Below, one piece after another: positions 1 to 9,698 of a DNA stretch of 64,000 bases. Both the position numbers and the translations under genes were made by a program. Under the pieces are notes generated by a model. It saw only the letters and a program-made list of their open reading frames with translations, ran no database searches and had not been told where the DNA came from. Within the stretch, counting starts at the first letter, position 1; each line of letters starts with the position of its first letter. Source of the DNA: Microbulbifer sp. YPW16 (GTDB lineage: Bacteria > Pseudomonadota > Gammaproteobacteria > Pseudomonadales > Cellvibrionaceae). The stretch is taken from contig NZ_CP089928.1 of assembly GCF_021290385.1 (NCBI RefSeq), positions 4,048,001 through 4,112,000 on the forward strand. Reading direction: 5' to 3'.

Positions 1-570
1 CACCACCACCTGATGATCTCCGATATCACGCGGCCCGACGCCATCACGCGCATCTACTCCCATGCCCAGAGCCTGGCCCAGTGCCGCAAGTGGCTGGATG
101 CCCATTATCCGCACGTGGAGCGAGTGGCGGTGGCCAGTAATGCGGAGGCCGCCAAGCGGGTCAAGGGTGAGTGGAATGCTGCAGCGATCGCCGGTGACAT
201 GGCGGCGGAGCTCTACGGCCTGAAGGTGCTGGCGGAAAAGATCGAGGACCGCCCCGACAACTCAACCCGCTTCCTGATCATCGGTTCCGAGCAGGTGCCT
301 GCCAGCGGCGATGACAAGACCTCGCTGATGGTCTCCATGCGCAATGAACCCGGTGCACTGCACGACCTGCTGGCGCCATTCCAGCGCCATGAAATCGACC
401 TGACGCGGGTCGAGACGCGTCCGTCGCAATCGGGCAACTGGACCTACGTGTTCTTTATCGACTTTATCGGCCACCGGGATGCCGCGGATGTGGCCGAGGC
501 CCTGAGTGACGTTGGTGCCCGCGCCGCAGACCTGAAAGTCCTGGGATCCTACCCGCGCGGGGTATTGTGA
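1..570 (+). CDS. pheA: Prephenate dehydratase / chorismate mutase (P-protein), C-terminal part
   Basis: The reading frame is open from base 1 and ends in TGA at 568-570, so the gene is cut by the left edge; about 189 residues are visible. It makes phenylpyruvate from prephenate in phenylalanine synthesis, in the cytoplasm. The visible part holds the end of the prephenate dehydratase lobe (SNAEAAKR, then a segment that reads AAIAGDMAAELYGL) and a C-terminal ACT domain with the Phe-binding NEPGALHDLL and the ESRP-like ETRPS motif. The stop overlaps the start of tyrA-aroA, so the two are translationally coupled in one aromatic amino acid operon. The family assignment is secure; the chorismate mutase part lies outside the window and is assumed. 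Confidence 0.93.
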   Translation, partial: HHHLMISDITRPDAITRIYSHAQSLAQCRKWLDAHYPHVERVAVASNAEAAKRVKGEWNAAAIAGDMAAELYGLKVLAEKIEDRPDNSTRFLIIGSEQVPASGDDKTSLMVSMRNEPGALHDLLAPFQRHEIDLTRVETRPSQSGNWTYVFFIDFIGHRDAADVAEALSDVGARAADLKVLGSYPRGVL

Positions 571-2801
571 TGCCGGAGCCGATTGTCGGCCGCCTGGTGG
601 TGGTGGGTATCGGGCTGATCGGCGGCAGCCTCGCACTGTCGCTGAAAGCCGCGGCGGCGTGCCGCGAAGTCATCGGCGTGGCACGGCGCAGGCAAACCTG
701 CGAGCAGGCGATTGAGCTGGGGATCGTCGACCGGGCGGAGGTATCGCTGGAGAGCGTGTTGCCGGAGCTGGGTGAGGGCGACGTGATTTTTGTCGCTGTG
801 CCCACCCTGGCAGTGCAGGGCGTATTCGAGGTGTTGCGCGACAGGCTGCCGGCCGGGGTCACTGTAACGGATGGTGCCAGCGTCAAGGGCAGCGTGGTGG
901 AAGCCGCGGGCCGGGTGTGGGGGCGCCTGCCGGAGTTCCTGGTGCCGGGGCACCCCATTGCCGGGTCCGAGCAGAGCGGTGTTACCGCCGCCCGCGATGA
1001 TCTCTATATCGCCCACCGGGTAATCCTCACCCCGCTTGCGGAGACCGCGGCAAGCCACTTTCAGCGCGTGGAGCGCATGTGGCAGGCCGCGGGCGCGGAA
1101 GTGCTGACCATGCCGGTGCGCGAACACGACGAAGTGCTGGCGGCCACCAGCCACCTGCCGCACGTGATCGCCTATGGGCTGGTGGACACCCTGGCCCACG
1201 ATGCCGAGAACGAGAACATCTTCCGTTATGCCGCTGGTGGCTTTCGCGACTTTACCCGGATCGCCTCCAGTGACCCCACCATGTGGCGGGACATCATGCT
1301 GGCGAATCGCGATGCCATCCTGGCGGCGATCGACCTCTACAGTGCCAATCTCTCCGAGCTGCGCGGTGCCATCGCCACCGGCGACAGCGACCGGTTGATG
1401 GGCATCTTCACCCGGGCCAAGGCGGCCCGGGATCACTTTACAAAAATGTTGGCCAAGAAAGCGTACACAGAAAATATGCAAGAACAGGAAGTGACCTTTA
1501 TCGCGCGCCCCGGCGGCGCGGTTTCCGGCAGCCTGCGGGTGCCCGGTGACAAATCCATGTCCCATCGCTCGATTATGCTCGGTTCCCTTGCGGAGGGAGT
1601 GACCGAGGTGGAGGGGTTCCTCGAGGGGGAGGACGCGCTCGCCACCCTGCAGGCCTTCCGCGATATGGGGGTGGTCATCGAGGGGCCAGACAATGGCCGG
1701 GTGGTCATTCACGGGGTGGGCCTGCACGGCCTGCAGGCACCGCCGGGGCCCCTGTACCTGGGTAACTCCGGCACCTCGATGCGCCTGCTGGCGGGCCTGC
1801 TGGCGGGGCAGTCTTTCGATGTCACGCTGACCGGCGATGAGTCCCTGTCGAAGCGCCCGATGAACCGGGTCGCCGACCCGCTGCGGGAAATGGGGGCCGA
1901 GATCGGGACCGGGCCGGAGGGGCGCCCGCCCCTGAAAATTACCGGCGGCCGCCAGCTGCACGGTATCGATTACAGGCTGCCCATGGCCAGTGCCCAGGTA
2001 AAGTCCTGTGTGCTGCTGGCGGGCCTGTATGCCGAGGGCGAGACCAGCACCACCGAACCGGCGCCGACCCGCGACCATACCGAGCGGATGCTCACGGGCT
2101 TTGGTTACGAGGTGCAGCGCGACGGGCCCCGGGCCAGCCTGCGCGGCGGCGGGCGCCTGCGGGGCGGCCGTATCGATGTGCCGGCGGATATCAGCTCCGC
2201 GACCTTCTTCATGGTGGCGGCGGCCATCGCGCCGGGGTCCGAGGTCTTGCTGGAGCACGTGGGTATCAATCCCACCCGCGACGGCGTGATCAATATCCTG
2301 CGGGCGATGGGGGCGGATATCGAGCTGCTCAACCGTCGCGAGGTGGGCGGCGAGCCGGTGGCGGACATCCGGGTGCGCCACGCGCCGCTGGCCGGTATCC
2401 GTATCCCCGAGGCCCAGGTGCCACTGGCGATTGACGAGTTCCCGGCCCTGTTTGTCGCCGCGGCCTGCGCTGCGGGCAAGACGGTCCTCACCGGCGCGGA
2501 GGAACTGCGGGTCAAGGAGAGTGACCGTATCCAGGCAATGGCGGACGGCCTCGAGATCCTGGGTGTGCGGGCAGAGCCGACGCCGGACGGAATCGTGATA
2601 GAGGGCGCCGGCGAAGGTGCGGTTTTTGATGGTGGCACAGTCGACAGCCTGGGTGATCACCGAATTGCCATGGCATTTGCGGTGGCATCTTTGCGCGCAC
2701 GCGATACCATTCGCATCCAGAATTGTGCCAACGTGGCGACATCCTTCCCGGATTTCGTCCGCCTGGCACAGCGTGCCGGGATGAACCTGGCGCAGGAGTA
2801 G
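570..2801 (+). CDS. tyrA-aroA: Fused prephenate dehydrogenase and 3-phosphoshikimate 1-carboxyvinyltransferase
   Basis: One 743-residue frame joins two enzymes of the aromatic pathway. Residues 1 to about 290 are prephenate/arogenate dehydrogenase with the NAD-binding GIGLIGGSLALSL near the N-terminus and the HPIAGSEQSG substrate loop. From about residue 310 it is EPSP synthase: PGDKSMSHRS, LGNSGTSMRL, RPMNRVADPL, ASAQVKSCVLLAGL and RVKESDRI are all present. The linker includes the segment around NMQEQEVTF. ATG at 570 overlaps the pheA TGA (ATGA-type coupling); GTG at 567 is an alternative that adds one Met. Such fusions are known in Pseudomonas and relatives. EPSP synthase acts before chorismate and the dehydrogenase after it, so the fusion co-produces non-consecutive steps. 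Confidence 0.96.
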   Translation: MPEPIVGRLVVVGIGLIGGSLALSLKAAAACREVIGVARRRQTCEQAIELGIVDRAEVSLESVLPELGEGDVIFVAVPTLAVQGVFEVLRDRLPAGVTVTDGASVKGSVVEAAGRVWGRLPEFLVPGHPIAGSEQSGVTAARDDLYIAHRVILTPLAETAASHFQRVERMWQAAGAEVLTMPVREHDEVLAATSHLPHVIAYGLVDTLAHDAENENIFRYAAGGFRDFTRIASSDPTMWRDIMLANRDAILAAIDLYSANLSELRGAIATGDSDRLMGIFTRAKAARDHFTKMLAKKAYTENMQEQEVTFIARPGGAVSGSLRVPGDKSMSHRSIMLGSLAEGVTEVEGFLEGEDALATLQAFRDMGVVIEGPDNGRVVIHGVGLHGLQAPPGPLYLGNSGTSMRLLAGLLAGQSFDVTLTGDESLSKRPMNRVADPLREMGAEIGTGPEGRPPLKITGGRQLHGIDYRLPMASAQVKSCVLLAGLYAEGETSTTEPAPTRDHTERMLTGFGYEVQRDGPRASLRGGGRLRGGRIDVPADISSATFFMVAAAIAPGSEVLLEHVGINPTRDGVINILRAMGADIELLNRREVGGEPVADIRVRHAPLAGIRIPEAQVPLAIDEFPALFVAAACAAGKTVLTGAEELRVKESDRIQAMADGLEILGVRAEPTPDGIVIEGAGEGAVFDGGTVDSLGDHRIAMAFAVASLRARDTIRIQNCANVATSFPDFVRLAQRAGMNLAQE

Positions 2802-2882
2802 CGGCGGTTCCACCACTGTGGCCCCGGCCCGTGGCAGGGCTGCCGCCCCGCGAAGTAGTACCAGACAGAAGCACCCGACAAT

Positions 2883-3575
2883 ATGACAGACACTGAACAG
2901 CGGCCGCCGGTGGTGGCCATCGACGGGCCCAGCGGCTCCGGCAAGGGGACAATCGCCCGCCTGCTGGCGGAACAGCTGGGCTACAGCCTGCTGGATTCCG
3001 GCGCCCTGTACCGCCTTACCGCCCTGGCGGCACTGGAGCGCGAGGCCGACCTGAGCGATGAGGCTACGCTGACGGAGATCGCCGCCAACCTGGATATCCG
3101 CTTTGAACTGCACAATGGCGACACCGCCGCCATACTGGAGGGGCGGGATGTCAGCCGGGATATCCGCATGGAGCGTGTCAGCATGGCGGCATCGAAGGTA
3201 GCGGCCATGCCCGGTGTGCGGGCGGCTTTGCTGCAGCGCCAGCGGGACTTCCGCCAGTCCCCGGGGCTGGTGGCGGATGGCCGCGATATGGGCACCACGG
3301 TTTTTCCCGACGCGCCGGTCAAGGTCTTCCTGACCGCCAGCGCGGAAGAGCGCGCCCGGCGGCGCTTCGAGCAGTTGCGGGAGAAAGGGGTTTCTGTTAG
3401 CCTCCGCGACCTGCTGGAGGACATCCGCGCCCGTGACGCGCGCGATATGAACCGCGAGGCCTCCCCGCTGGCTCCCGCCGAAGACGCGGTTGAGCTGGAC
3501 AGTACCGGGGTGGATATCGACGGTGTGCTACAGCAGGTAATGGGATTGGTTCGCGAGCGCATCGGTACCGGGTAG
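2883..3575 (+). CDS. cmk: Cytidylate kinase
   Basis: Phosphorylates CMP and dCMP with ATP. The 230-residue protein has the P-loop [10 protein letters not shown] near residue 15, followed by the CMP-binding DSGALYRL segment and the later [13 protein letters not shown] motif, and is the usual length for the family. It lies 81 nt after tyrA-aroA and directly ahead of rpsA, the conserved cmk-rpsA arrangement of proteobacteria. Confidence 0.96.
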   Translation: MTDTEQRPPVVAIDGPSGSGKGTIARLLAEQLGYSLLDSGALYRLTALAALEREADLSDEATLTEIAANLDIRFELHNGDTAAILEGRDVSRDIRMERVSMAASKVAAMPGVRAALLQRQRDFRQSPGLVADGRDMGTTVFPDAPVKVFLTASAEERARRRFEQLREKGVSVSLRDLLEDIRARDARDMNREASPLAPAEDAVELDSTGVDIDGVLQQVMGLVRERIGTG

Positions 3576-3612
3576 GGTACTGCGCCGGGGCCACAGCCCA
3601 GAAAGAATTTCC

Positions 3613-3657
3613 AACGACAACGGCCGGGGTCAGCCAGAATCGCCCGGCCGTTGTTGT
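3613..3657 (+). terminator. Strong hairpin between cmk and rpsA
   Basis: An inverted repeat with arms ACAACGGCCGGG (3617-3628) and CCCGGCCGTTGT (3643-3654) encloses a 14-nt loop. No U-tract follows (TAATCTG), so it may be a partial terminator, an attenuator or an mRNA end stabiliser between cmk and rpsA. Confidence 0.5.
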
Positions 3658-3757
3658 AATCTGACCCCGCGTGCTGGCAGCGCGGGTGGGGCCTTTGCTG
3701 GCGGTTGACTAGAATTCAATGTTGCCATCGGCTGGGTCCAGTTATATAGGTAATGTA

Positions 3758-5437
3758 ATGAGCGAAAGCTTTGCTGATCTATTTGAAGAGAGCCTGAAAA
3801 GCGTAGAAATGGCCCCCGGTTCCATCGTGACCGGTGTGGTAATCGACGTGGACAAAGACTGGGTGACTGTACACGCCGGCCTGAAGTCTGAAGGTGTTAT
3901 CCCCGCTTCCCAGTTCGCCGACGAGAACGGGGAAGTAAGCCTGCAGCCGGGCGACGAAGTACAGGTAGCCCTGGAAGCAGTTGAAGACGGTTTCGGTGAA
4001 ACCCGTCTGTCCCGCGAGAAGGCCAAGCGCGCTGAAGCCTGGAAGATCCTCGACGCTGCCCACGCGGCCGACGAAGTGGTCAAGGGTGTTATCAGCGGCA
4101 AGGTCAAGGGTGGCTTTACCGTCGACGTATCCAACATCCGCGCGTTCCTGCCGGGTTCCCTGGTAGATGTGCGCCCGGTGCGCGACACTGCCCACCTGGA
4201 AGGCAAAGAGCTCGAGTTCAAGGTCATCAAGCTGGACGCCAAGCGCAACAACGTTGTGGTTTCCCGTCGTGCGGTCATGGAAGCGGCCAACAGCGAAGAG
4301 CGCGAAGCGCTGCTGGAAAGCCTGCAGGAAGGCATGACCATCAAGGGTATCGTGAAGAACCTGACCGACTACGGTGCCTTCGTGGACCTGGGCGGTATCG
4401 ACGGCCTGCTGCACATCACCGACATGGCCTGGAAGCGCATCAAGCATCCGAGCGAGATCGTGAACGTTGGCGACGAGATCGAAGTCAAGGTTCTGAAGTT
4501 CGACCGCGAGCGCAGCCGTGTATCCCTGGGCCTGAAGCAGCTGGGCGAGGATCCGTGGGTCTCCATCAAGCAGCGTTACCCGGAAAACAGCCGCGTAAAA
4601 GCGACTGTGACCAACCTCACCGACTACGGCTGTTTCGCCGAGCTGGAAGAGGGCGTCGAGGGTCTGGTACACGTTTCCGAAATGGACTGGACCAACAAGA
4701 ACATCCACCCGTCCAAGGTCGTCTCTGTTGGCGACGAGATCGAGGTGATGATCCTGGATATCGACGAAGAGCGTCGTCGTATTTCCCTGGGTATCAAGCA
4801 GTGCCAGGAAAACCCGTGGGATGCCTTCGCGCGTAAATACGCCAAGGGCGACAAGATTTCCGGCAAGATCAAGTCCATCACCGATTTCGGTATCTTCATC
4901 GGCCTGGACGGCAGCATCGACGGCCTGGTACACCTGTCCGATATCTCCTGGAACGAGTCCGGCGAAGACGCCGTGCGCAAGTTCAAGAAGGGCGACGAGA
5001 TCGAGACCGTTATCCTGGGTATCGACTCCGATCGCGAGCGTATCTCCCTGGGTATCAAGCAGCTGGAGTCCGATCCGTTCACCGATTACGTGACTGCCAA
5101 TGATCGCGGCACCATCGTGAAGGGCACCATCAAGGAAGTTGACGCCAAGCAGGCTGTCATCACCCTGGCGGACGAAGTCGAAGGCGTACTGCGCGCTTCC
5201 GAAATCAGCCGCGACAAGGTGGAAGATGCCCGCAACGTCCTGAAAGAAGGCGAAGAAGTAGAGACCAAGATCACCAGCGTGGATCGCAAGAACCGCGTGA
5301 TCAGCCTCTCCATCAAAGCCAAGGACCAGGAAGACGAGAAGCAGGCCATCAAGGATCACAGCAAGAAGCAGGCTGAGCAGGTTCAGCCGGCGACTATCGG
5401 TGACCTGATCAAGGCCCAGATGAACAACAAAGACTGA
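3758..5437 (+). CDS. rpsA: 30S ribosomal protein S1
   Basis: 559 residues, the standard length, with six S1 (OB-fold) RNA-binding domains; the last four have the easily seen [20 protein letters not shown] repeats. S1 brings mRNA to the 30S subunit. The start is ATG 3758 ([12 protein letters not shown]); the upstream in-frame ATG at 3719 would add 13 unconserved residues. The region ahead of the ATG has no good Shine-Dalgarno, as is known for rpsA genes, which use A/U-rich leader structure and are autoregulated by S1. Confidence 0.98.
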   Translation: MSESFADLFEESLKSVEMAPGSIVTGVVIDVDKDWVTVHAGLKSEGVIPASQFADENGEVSLQPGDEVQVALEAVEDGFGETRLSREKAKRAEAWKILDAAHAADEVVKGVISGKVKGGFTVDVSNIRAFLPGSLVDVRPVRDTAHLEGKELEFKVIKLDAKRNNVVVSRRAVMEAANSEEREALLESLQEGMTIKGIVKNLTDYGAFVDLGGIDGLLHITDMAWKRIKHPSEIVNVGDEIEVKVLKFDRERSRVSLGLKQLGEDPWVSIKQRYPENSRVKATVTNLTDYGCFAELEEGVEGLVHVSEMDWTNKNIHPSKVVSVGDEIEVMILDIDEERRRISLGIKQCQENPWDAFARKYAKGDKISGKIKSITDFGIFIGLDGSIDGLVHLSDISWNESGEDAVRKFKKGDEIETVILGIDSDRERISLGIKQLESDPFTDYVTANDRGTIVKGTIKEVDAKQAVITLADEVEGVLRASEISRDKVEDARNVLKEGEEVETKITSVDRKNRVISLSIKAKDQEDEKQAIKDHSKKQAEQVQPATIGDLIKAQMNNKD

Positions 5438-5483
5438 TAGTCTCTGGTTGTTGATCGCCCCGGGCTGATTGCTTGGGGTTATA

Positions 5484-5519
5484 AGAAAGCCGGACTGGGG
5501 TTGCCCAGTCCGGCTTTCT
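5484..5519 (+). terminator. Terminator hairpin after rpsA
   Basis: A perfect 16-bp stem, AGAAAGCCGGACTGGG / CCCAGTCCGGCTTTCT, with a GTTG loop, 46 nt after the rpsA stop. The tail (GTTACATG) is only weakly T-rich. Confidence 0.8.
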
Positions 5520-5578
5520 GTTACATGATTGCCCTCTAATCTAGAATAATCAATGACTTACACAAGGTTTAGGGGCGC

Positions 5579-5887
5579 ATGACCAAGTCCGAGCTGATCG
5601 AAAGGATTGCGTTGAGGTTGGACCAGCTGCCAGTCAAAGATGTCGAGCTGGCGGTCAAAGTAATGTTGGATTCCATGTCGGATGTCCTCGCCAAGGGAGA
5701 GAGGATCGAGATCCGCGGGTTTGGCAGTTTTTCCCTGCACTACCGTGCACCGCGCACCGGCCGCAATCCCAAGACGGGAGACGCCGTGGCACTGGCAGGT
5801 AAATATGTGCCCCATTTCAAACCCGGTAAGGAATTGCGCGACAGGGTCAACCAGCGCATGCACGAAGAGACCATCTCCGAAGTATGA
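5579..5887 (+). CDS. ihfB: Integration host factor beta subunit
   Basis: 102 residues of HU/IHF fold. The DNA-binding beta-arm with [10 protein letters not shown] and the conserved Pro of the intercalating tip are visible, as are the N-terminal [11 protein letters not shown] and the C-terminal FKPGKELR. It pairs with IhfA, encoded at 24.3 kb in this window, to bend DNA. IHF is the usual architectural partner of sigma-54 promoters, relevant to the two such promoters found at 26.9 and 39.3 kb. Confidence 0.97.
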   Translation: MTKSELIERIALRLDQLPVKDVELAVKVMLDSMSDVLAKGERIEIRGFGSFSLHYRAPRTGRNPKTGDAVALAGKYVPHFKPGKELRDRVNQRMHEETISEV

Positions 5888-5942
5888 TTGGCGGTATTTC
5901 CCGTCGTTGATTTGTTAGCCCTTGCCCGAGGCGGAGGTTCCC

Positions 5943-6251
5943 TTGTCATTCTTGCGCTGGCTATTGCGTATCCTGTACGGGGCCCTGGCCCTTATCTGTA
6001 TCGCAATCGGTGTCTATTTCGCAGTCGATAACCCCCAGAGCATCGCGCCCCGGTTTGCCGGCCTGGTGATGCCGGAGGGCAGTGTGGGGTTCTGGTTGAT
6101 CGGCGCTCTCCTGTTCGGGGTCCTGCTGGGCTTTATCGTCAGCCTGTTGCCACTCTATGCCGAGCGTCGCCGCGTGCGTGGATTACAGAGGCAGCTGGAC
6201 CGCACGGAAGAGGAACTCTACACGGTGCGCCGCAAGGTGTCCGGAGACTGA
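5943..6251 (+). CDS. lapA: LapA family inner-membrane protein (DUF1049)
   Basis: 102 residues with two membrane helices (about 6-28 and 48-70) and a charged C-terminal cytoplasmic helix. I chose TTG at 5943 because a clear GGCGGAGG lies 5 nt ahead of it; the upstream TTG at 5922 lacks a site. LapA works with LapB in controlling LPS assembly, through LpxC turnover in Escherichia coli. Its stop (TGA 6249-6251) is 1 nt from the lapB start. Confidence 0.88.
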   Translation: MSFLRWLLRILYGALALICIAIGVYFAVDNPQSIAPRFAGLVMPEGSVGFWLIGALLFGVLLGFIVSLLPLYAERRRVRGLQRQLDRTEEELYTVRRKVSGD

Positions 6252-6252
6252 T

Positions 6253-7443
6253 TTGGCCGATCTCACCTTTTTCTTTTTCCTGCTCGCTGCCATCGCGATT
6301 GGCTGGCTGCTGGGGCGCAGGAGCCTGAGAAAAAAGGCGGACTGCAGCGACCAGCAGCAGGCGCTTGCGCGCACCTATGTGCAGGGCCTGAACTACCTGC
6401 TGAGCGAGCAGCACGGCGACGCCATCGACAAGTTTATCGATTCGCTCGAGGTGAGCAGCACCACCTTCGATACCCACCTCGCCCTGGGCAACCTGCTGCG
6501 CAAGCGCGGCGAGCACGACCAGGCCATCCGCGTGCACCAGAACCTGCTGGCGCGTCCCAGCCTGGCCCGTAGCAGCCAGCACCGGGCACAGCTGGAGCTG
6601 GCCCGGGACTATATTGCCGCCGGCTGGCTCGACCGGGCCGAGCGCCTGCTGCAGGAGCTGGTGGAGTCCTCGCCGGATCTCCGCAATACCAGCCTTGAGC
6701 ACCTGGTGGAGGTCTACCGGGACGAGCGTGAATGGGCCAAGGCGATCCACGCGGTGAACCTGCTGCACGGTCGCCGTTTCAAGCGGATGCCGGAAGACTG
6801 GGCCTCCATCCAGGCTCACTTCTGTTGCGAGCTGGCCGAGGATGCCATCAACGGCAAGGATTACCTGAGTGCCCGCAAGCATATCGATGCGGCACTGGGT
6901 TACGACCGCAGCTCGGCCCGCGGCAACCTGCTGTGGGCGCGACTTGAGTACCTGCTGGGGCGCCCGGAAGAGGCCATCAAGGCCCTGCAGAGGATCCCGC
7001 GGCAGAATCCCGACTATGTGCCCGAGATCCTCGACCTGCTGACCACCTGCTACGAGTCCCTGGGCGACGAGGCCGGGCTCGACCGCTACCTGGAGCAGTT
7101 GCTGCGGGAGCACCCCACCAACAGCGTACTGATCAAGCTGACAGAGCGCATCGAGCGCCAGAAGAGTGAGGCAGAAGCGGCGGAATTCATGGGGCGCCAG
7201 CTGGCCGAGCGTCCCTCCCTGCGGGGGCTGGGGCACTTCCTGGACCTGCATATCGACAGCACCGAGGGGCGCGCGCGGGAGAACCTCTCCCTGCTCAAGA
7301 CCCTGATTGACCAGCTGATTGCCTCCCGCCCCCACTATCGCTGCAATAACTGTGGTTTTTCCGGCAACCAGCTGCACTGGCTGTGCCCCAGCTGCAAGCA
7401 CTGGGACACGGTGCGCTCGGTGAAAGGGGTAGAGGGGGAGTAG
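6253..7443 (+). CDS. lapB: LPS assembly protein LapB, TPR plus rubredoxin-like domain
   Basis: 396 residues: one N-terminal membrane anchor (FFFFLLAAIAIGWLLG), a long TPR array, and a C-terminal rubredoxin-like metal site made of CNNC and CPSC. In E. coli this protein (YciM) bridges FtsH and LpxC to limit lipid A synthesis. The start is TTG 6253, 1 nt after the lapA stop, with CCGGAGA just upstream; a longer frame from 6157 would overlap lapA and add 32 non-conserved residues. Length and domain order match the family. Confidence 0.94.
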   Translation: MADLTFFFFLLAAIAIGWLLGRRSLRKKADCSDQQQALARTYVQGLNYLLSEQHGDAIDKFIDSLEVSSTTFDTHLALGNLLRKRGEHDQAIRVHQNLLARPSLARSSQHRAQLELARDYIAAGWLDRAERLLQELVESSPDLRNTSLEHLVEVYRDEREWAKAIHAVNLLHGRRFKRMPEDWASIQAHFCCELAEDAINGKDYLSARKHIDAALGYDRSSARGNLLWARLEYLLGRPEEAIKALQRIPRQNPDYVPEILDLLTTCYESLGDEAGLDRYLEQLLREHPTNSVLIKLTERIERQKSEAEAAEFMGRQLAERPSLRGLGHFLDLHIDSTEGRARENLSLLKTLIDQLIASRPHYRCNNCGFSGNQLHWLCPSCKHWDTVRSVKGVEGE

Positions 7444-7506
7444 GGCAGCCGCCAGTGATCGTTTTATAATGCGCCGCAACGCAGCTTTCTTTTCAGAGGT
7501 AAGACA

Positions 7507-8211
7507 TTGCAATCCCAGGTTTCTTCTCCCGTTATCGTCGCTCTCGACTACAACAACGCCGACCAGGCCCTGGCCATGGCGGACCAGCTGGATCCGGGCC
7601 TGTGCCGGGTCAAGGTGGGGAAAGAGCTGTTCACGGCAGCGGGACCGGAACTGGTGCGGGCGCTGGTGGGGCGCGGCTTTGAAGTCTTCCTCGATCTCAA
7701 ATTCCACGATATCCCCAACACGGTAGCCGGTGCAGTGCGCGCGGCCGCCGACCTGGGTGTCTGGATGGTCAATGTCCATGCCAGCGGTGGCAGCCGTATG
7801 ATGCGGGCCGCCATGGAGGCCATCGCCCCGCTGGGAGAGAAGCGGCCACTGCTGATCGGGGTGACAGTCCTTACCAGCACCGCCCCGGAAGAGCTGCCGG
7901 AGATCGGTGTCGAGCGACCGCTGCAGGAACAGGTTGAGGCACTGGCGAAGCTGGCGCAGGAGAGCGGCCTGGACGGCGTCGTGTGTTCGGCCCGTGAGGC
8001 CGGGGCCTTGAAGAAGCTCTGCGGAAAAGAGTTTGCGCTGGTGACCCCGGGCATTCGCCCCAGTGGTGCCGCTGCCGGCGACCAGCGTCGAATCGTCACC
8101 CCCCGCGACGCCCTCGATGGTGGCTCCGACTACCTGGTAATCGGCCGGCCGATTACCGCTGCCGAACAACCACTCGAAGCCCTTAAAGCAATACTCAAGG
8201 AAATTCAATAA
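7507..8211 (+). CDS. pyrF: Orotidine 5'-phosphate decarboxylase
   Basis: Decarboxylates OMP to UMP, the last step of pyrimidine synthesis. The 234-residue TIM-barrel has the catalytic [10 protein letters not shown] motif and VTPGIRPSG near the phosphate-binding end. It starts with TTG 7507 behind AGAGGTAAG. lapAB-pyrF is a conserved neighbourhood in gammaproteobacteria. A TATAAT at 7465-7470 suggests its own promoter, but no convincing -35 box is seen. Confidence 0.96.
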   Translation: MQSQVSSPVIVALDYNNADQALAMADQLDPGLCRVKVGKELFTAAGPELVRALVGRGFEVFLDLKFHDIPNTVAGAVRAAADLGVWMVNVHASGGSRMMRAAMEAIAPLGEKRPLLIGVTVLTSTAPEELPEIGVERPLQEQVEALAKLAQESGLDGVVCSAREAGALKKLCGKEFALVTPGIRPSGAAAGDQRRIVTPRDALDGGSDYLVIGRPITAAEQPLEALKAILKEIQ

Positions 8212-8334
8212 CCGTGTAAGCGCGTGTAATCAGGTTGCCCCCAAAGTTACCGGGAGAGCTGGTAGAGTCTGGCGTGTCCGGAGTCAAAGGCAGTCCCGGC
8301 GTCAAGGAGACCAATAAACGCTTGGAGGCACGAT

Positions 8335-8655
8335 ATGAAACTGATCCGTATCCCGTTGCTCGCACTTTTTGCAGTATTTGTCCTGGTCTACGGCTCGAGC
8401 TATGCCGTCGCAGACGAGGTGGCCGGCGATAAAGAGGCCGATGTGGCCGCGATGGCGGCGAGCACAATCAACATCAACCAGTCCACAGCGGAAGATATCG
8501 CCGCGGTGCTGGAGGGCGTTGGCCCGGTACGTGCAGAAATGATCATCAAGTACCGGGAGGAAAACGGTCCTTTTACCTCGGTGGAGCAGCTGCTGGAGAT
8601 AAAGGGGATCGGCACGGCGACTCTTGATAAGAATCGCGACAAAATTACGCTCTGA
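8335..8655 (+). CDS. Exported ComEA-like helix-hairpin-helix protein
   Basis: 106 residues with a signal peptide (about 1-26, ending near SYAVA) and a C-terminal pair of helix-hairpin-helix motifs (NINQSTAEDIAAVLEGVGP and LEIKGIGTATLDK), the ComEA fold that binds DNA without sequence preference. ComEA proteins pull incoming DNA into the periplasm during transformation; small single-domain versions like this are common in gammaproteobacteria and mostly untested. The start ATG 8335 has GGAGGC ahead of it. Confidence 0.85.
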   Translation: MKLIRIPLLALFAVFVLVYGSSYAVADEVAGDKEADVAAMAASTININQSTAEDIAAVLEGVGPVRAEMIIKYREENGPFTSVEQLLEIKGIGTATLDKNRDKITL

Positions 8656-8750
8656 ATTCGCTTTTGCGGTAGCTGTCGGTGTTTAAGTCAGAACTTTTCG
8701 ACTAAGGTGGCCCGCAGTTCGAGTGAACAACAATTAAACGAAGTAACTAA

Positions 8751-9698
8751 ATGAGTCGTTGGGTCATTATCGGGGGCACCGGTTATATCGGTGCGGCACT
8801 CTGCCACCAGCTGGCCGAATCAGGGCTGCCGGTGGTGTCCGTCTCCCGCGCGCCGCAAGGAAACCCCTGCTGTGCGGGCAATGCCCTCTACACCCATCAA
8901 TCCATTTCCCTGAGCCCGGGCACTGACCCGGGTTTTGTGTTTCAGCCCGGCGACCGGGTCATTTACGCCGCGGGCCTGGCGGATCGCCGCCAGTGCGAGC
9001 GCCAGCCAGGCCTGGCGCGCTGGCTCAACAGCGATTGCCCGCTCATCCTGCTGCAGGCCGCCGATGCCCGGGGAGCAGAGTCGTTTACCTACCTCTCCAG
9101 CGTCAAGGCCATGCGGCCGCCCCGGGGCGTGCTGGCAGATGAGGGCGCGGGGGAGCCGGCAGGTGACGCCTACGGCCGCAGCAAGTGGGATGGCGAGCGG
9201 CAGTTGCTCAGTTTTGCGGCGGCTTGCCGGGTGAACATTATCCGGCCGGCGGCTGTCTACGGAGAAAGTGTCAGTGAGGGCGCGGCAGGTAGTCCCCGCC
9301 GCGCCGGTCGCCTGCGGGCCCTGGTGCGTCGCCTGGGCCGGTTCCTGCCGGTGGTCCCGGCCAGTGGACGGCGCAGCTTTGTCAGCCTGCCGGATCTGGT
9401 GAATGCCATCGTGATGGTGGCGGGAGCCAGCCATTGCCGCGGCCAGGTCTTTATTGCCGCCGAGCCGCGCTTTTATGACCTGGCGGGCATCCTGTCCGAC
9501 TGTGGCGTGAGGACCAGCGGCAGCGAGAGCCTCACCCGGCTGGTACTGGGGCCGCTCAGGCCGCTGCGTGCATTGCCGCAGGTGCGTGCCCTGCTTGAGC
9601 TGGATGCCAGTGAGCTCTATAGTGCGGCGCGCCTGCGCCGGGCACTGGCCTGGAAGGCGGAGCGACGATATAGCCAGTATTTGCGAGGTAACCTGTGA
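8751..9698 (+). CDS. NAD-dependent epimerase/dehydratase (SDR family)
   Basis: 315 residues of extended-SDR type: GGTGYIG NAD-binding loop at residues 8-14 and a YGRSK (YxxxK) catalytic pair in the middle. It probably changes a nucleotide-sugar for surface polysaccharide, because the next two genes are a WecA-like initiating transferase and a WbpM-like dehydratase. The stop overlaps the next start (GTGA), so the two are coupled. The substrate cannot be read from the sequence. Confidence 0.85.
   Translation: MSRWVIIGGTGYIGAALCHQLAESGLPVVSVSRAPQGNPCCAGNALYTHQSISLSPGTDPGFVFQPGDRVIYAAGLADRRQCERQPGLARWLNSDCPLILLQAADARGAESFTYLSSVKAMRPPRGVLADEGAGEPAGDAYGRSKWDGERQLLSFAAACRVNIIRPAAVYGESVSEGAAGSPRRAGRLRALVRRLGRFLPVVPASGRRSFVSLPDLVNAIVMVAGASHCRGQVFIAAEPRFYDLAGILSDCGVRTSGSESLTRLVLGPLRPLRALPQVRALLELDASELYSAARLRRALAWKAERRYSQYLRGNL

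Noticed and set aside
549..3113. An 854-residue open frame on the minus strand opposite tyrA-aroA
   Set aside because: Shadow of the GC-rich coding frame; tyrA-aroA and cmk on the plus strand have clear motifs and operon spacing.
6139..8208. A 689-residue minus-strand frame opposite lapB and pyrF
   Set aside because: Antisense to two well-identified genes and without any domain-like motif.
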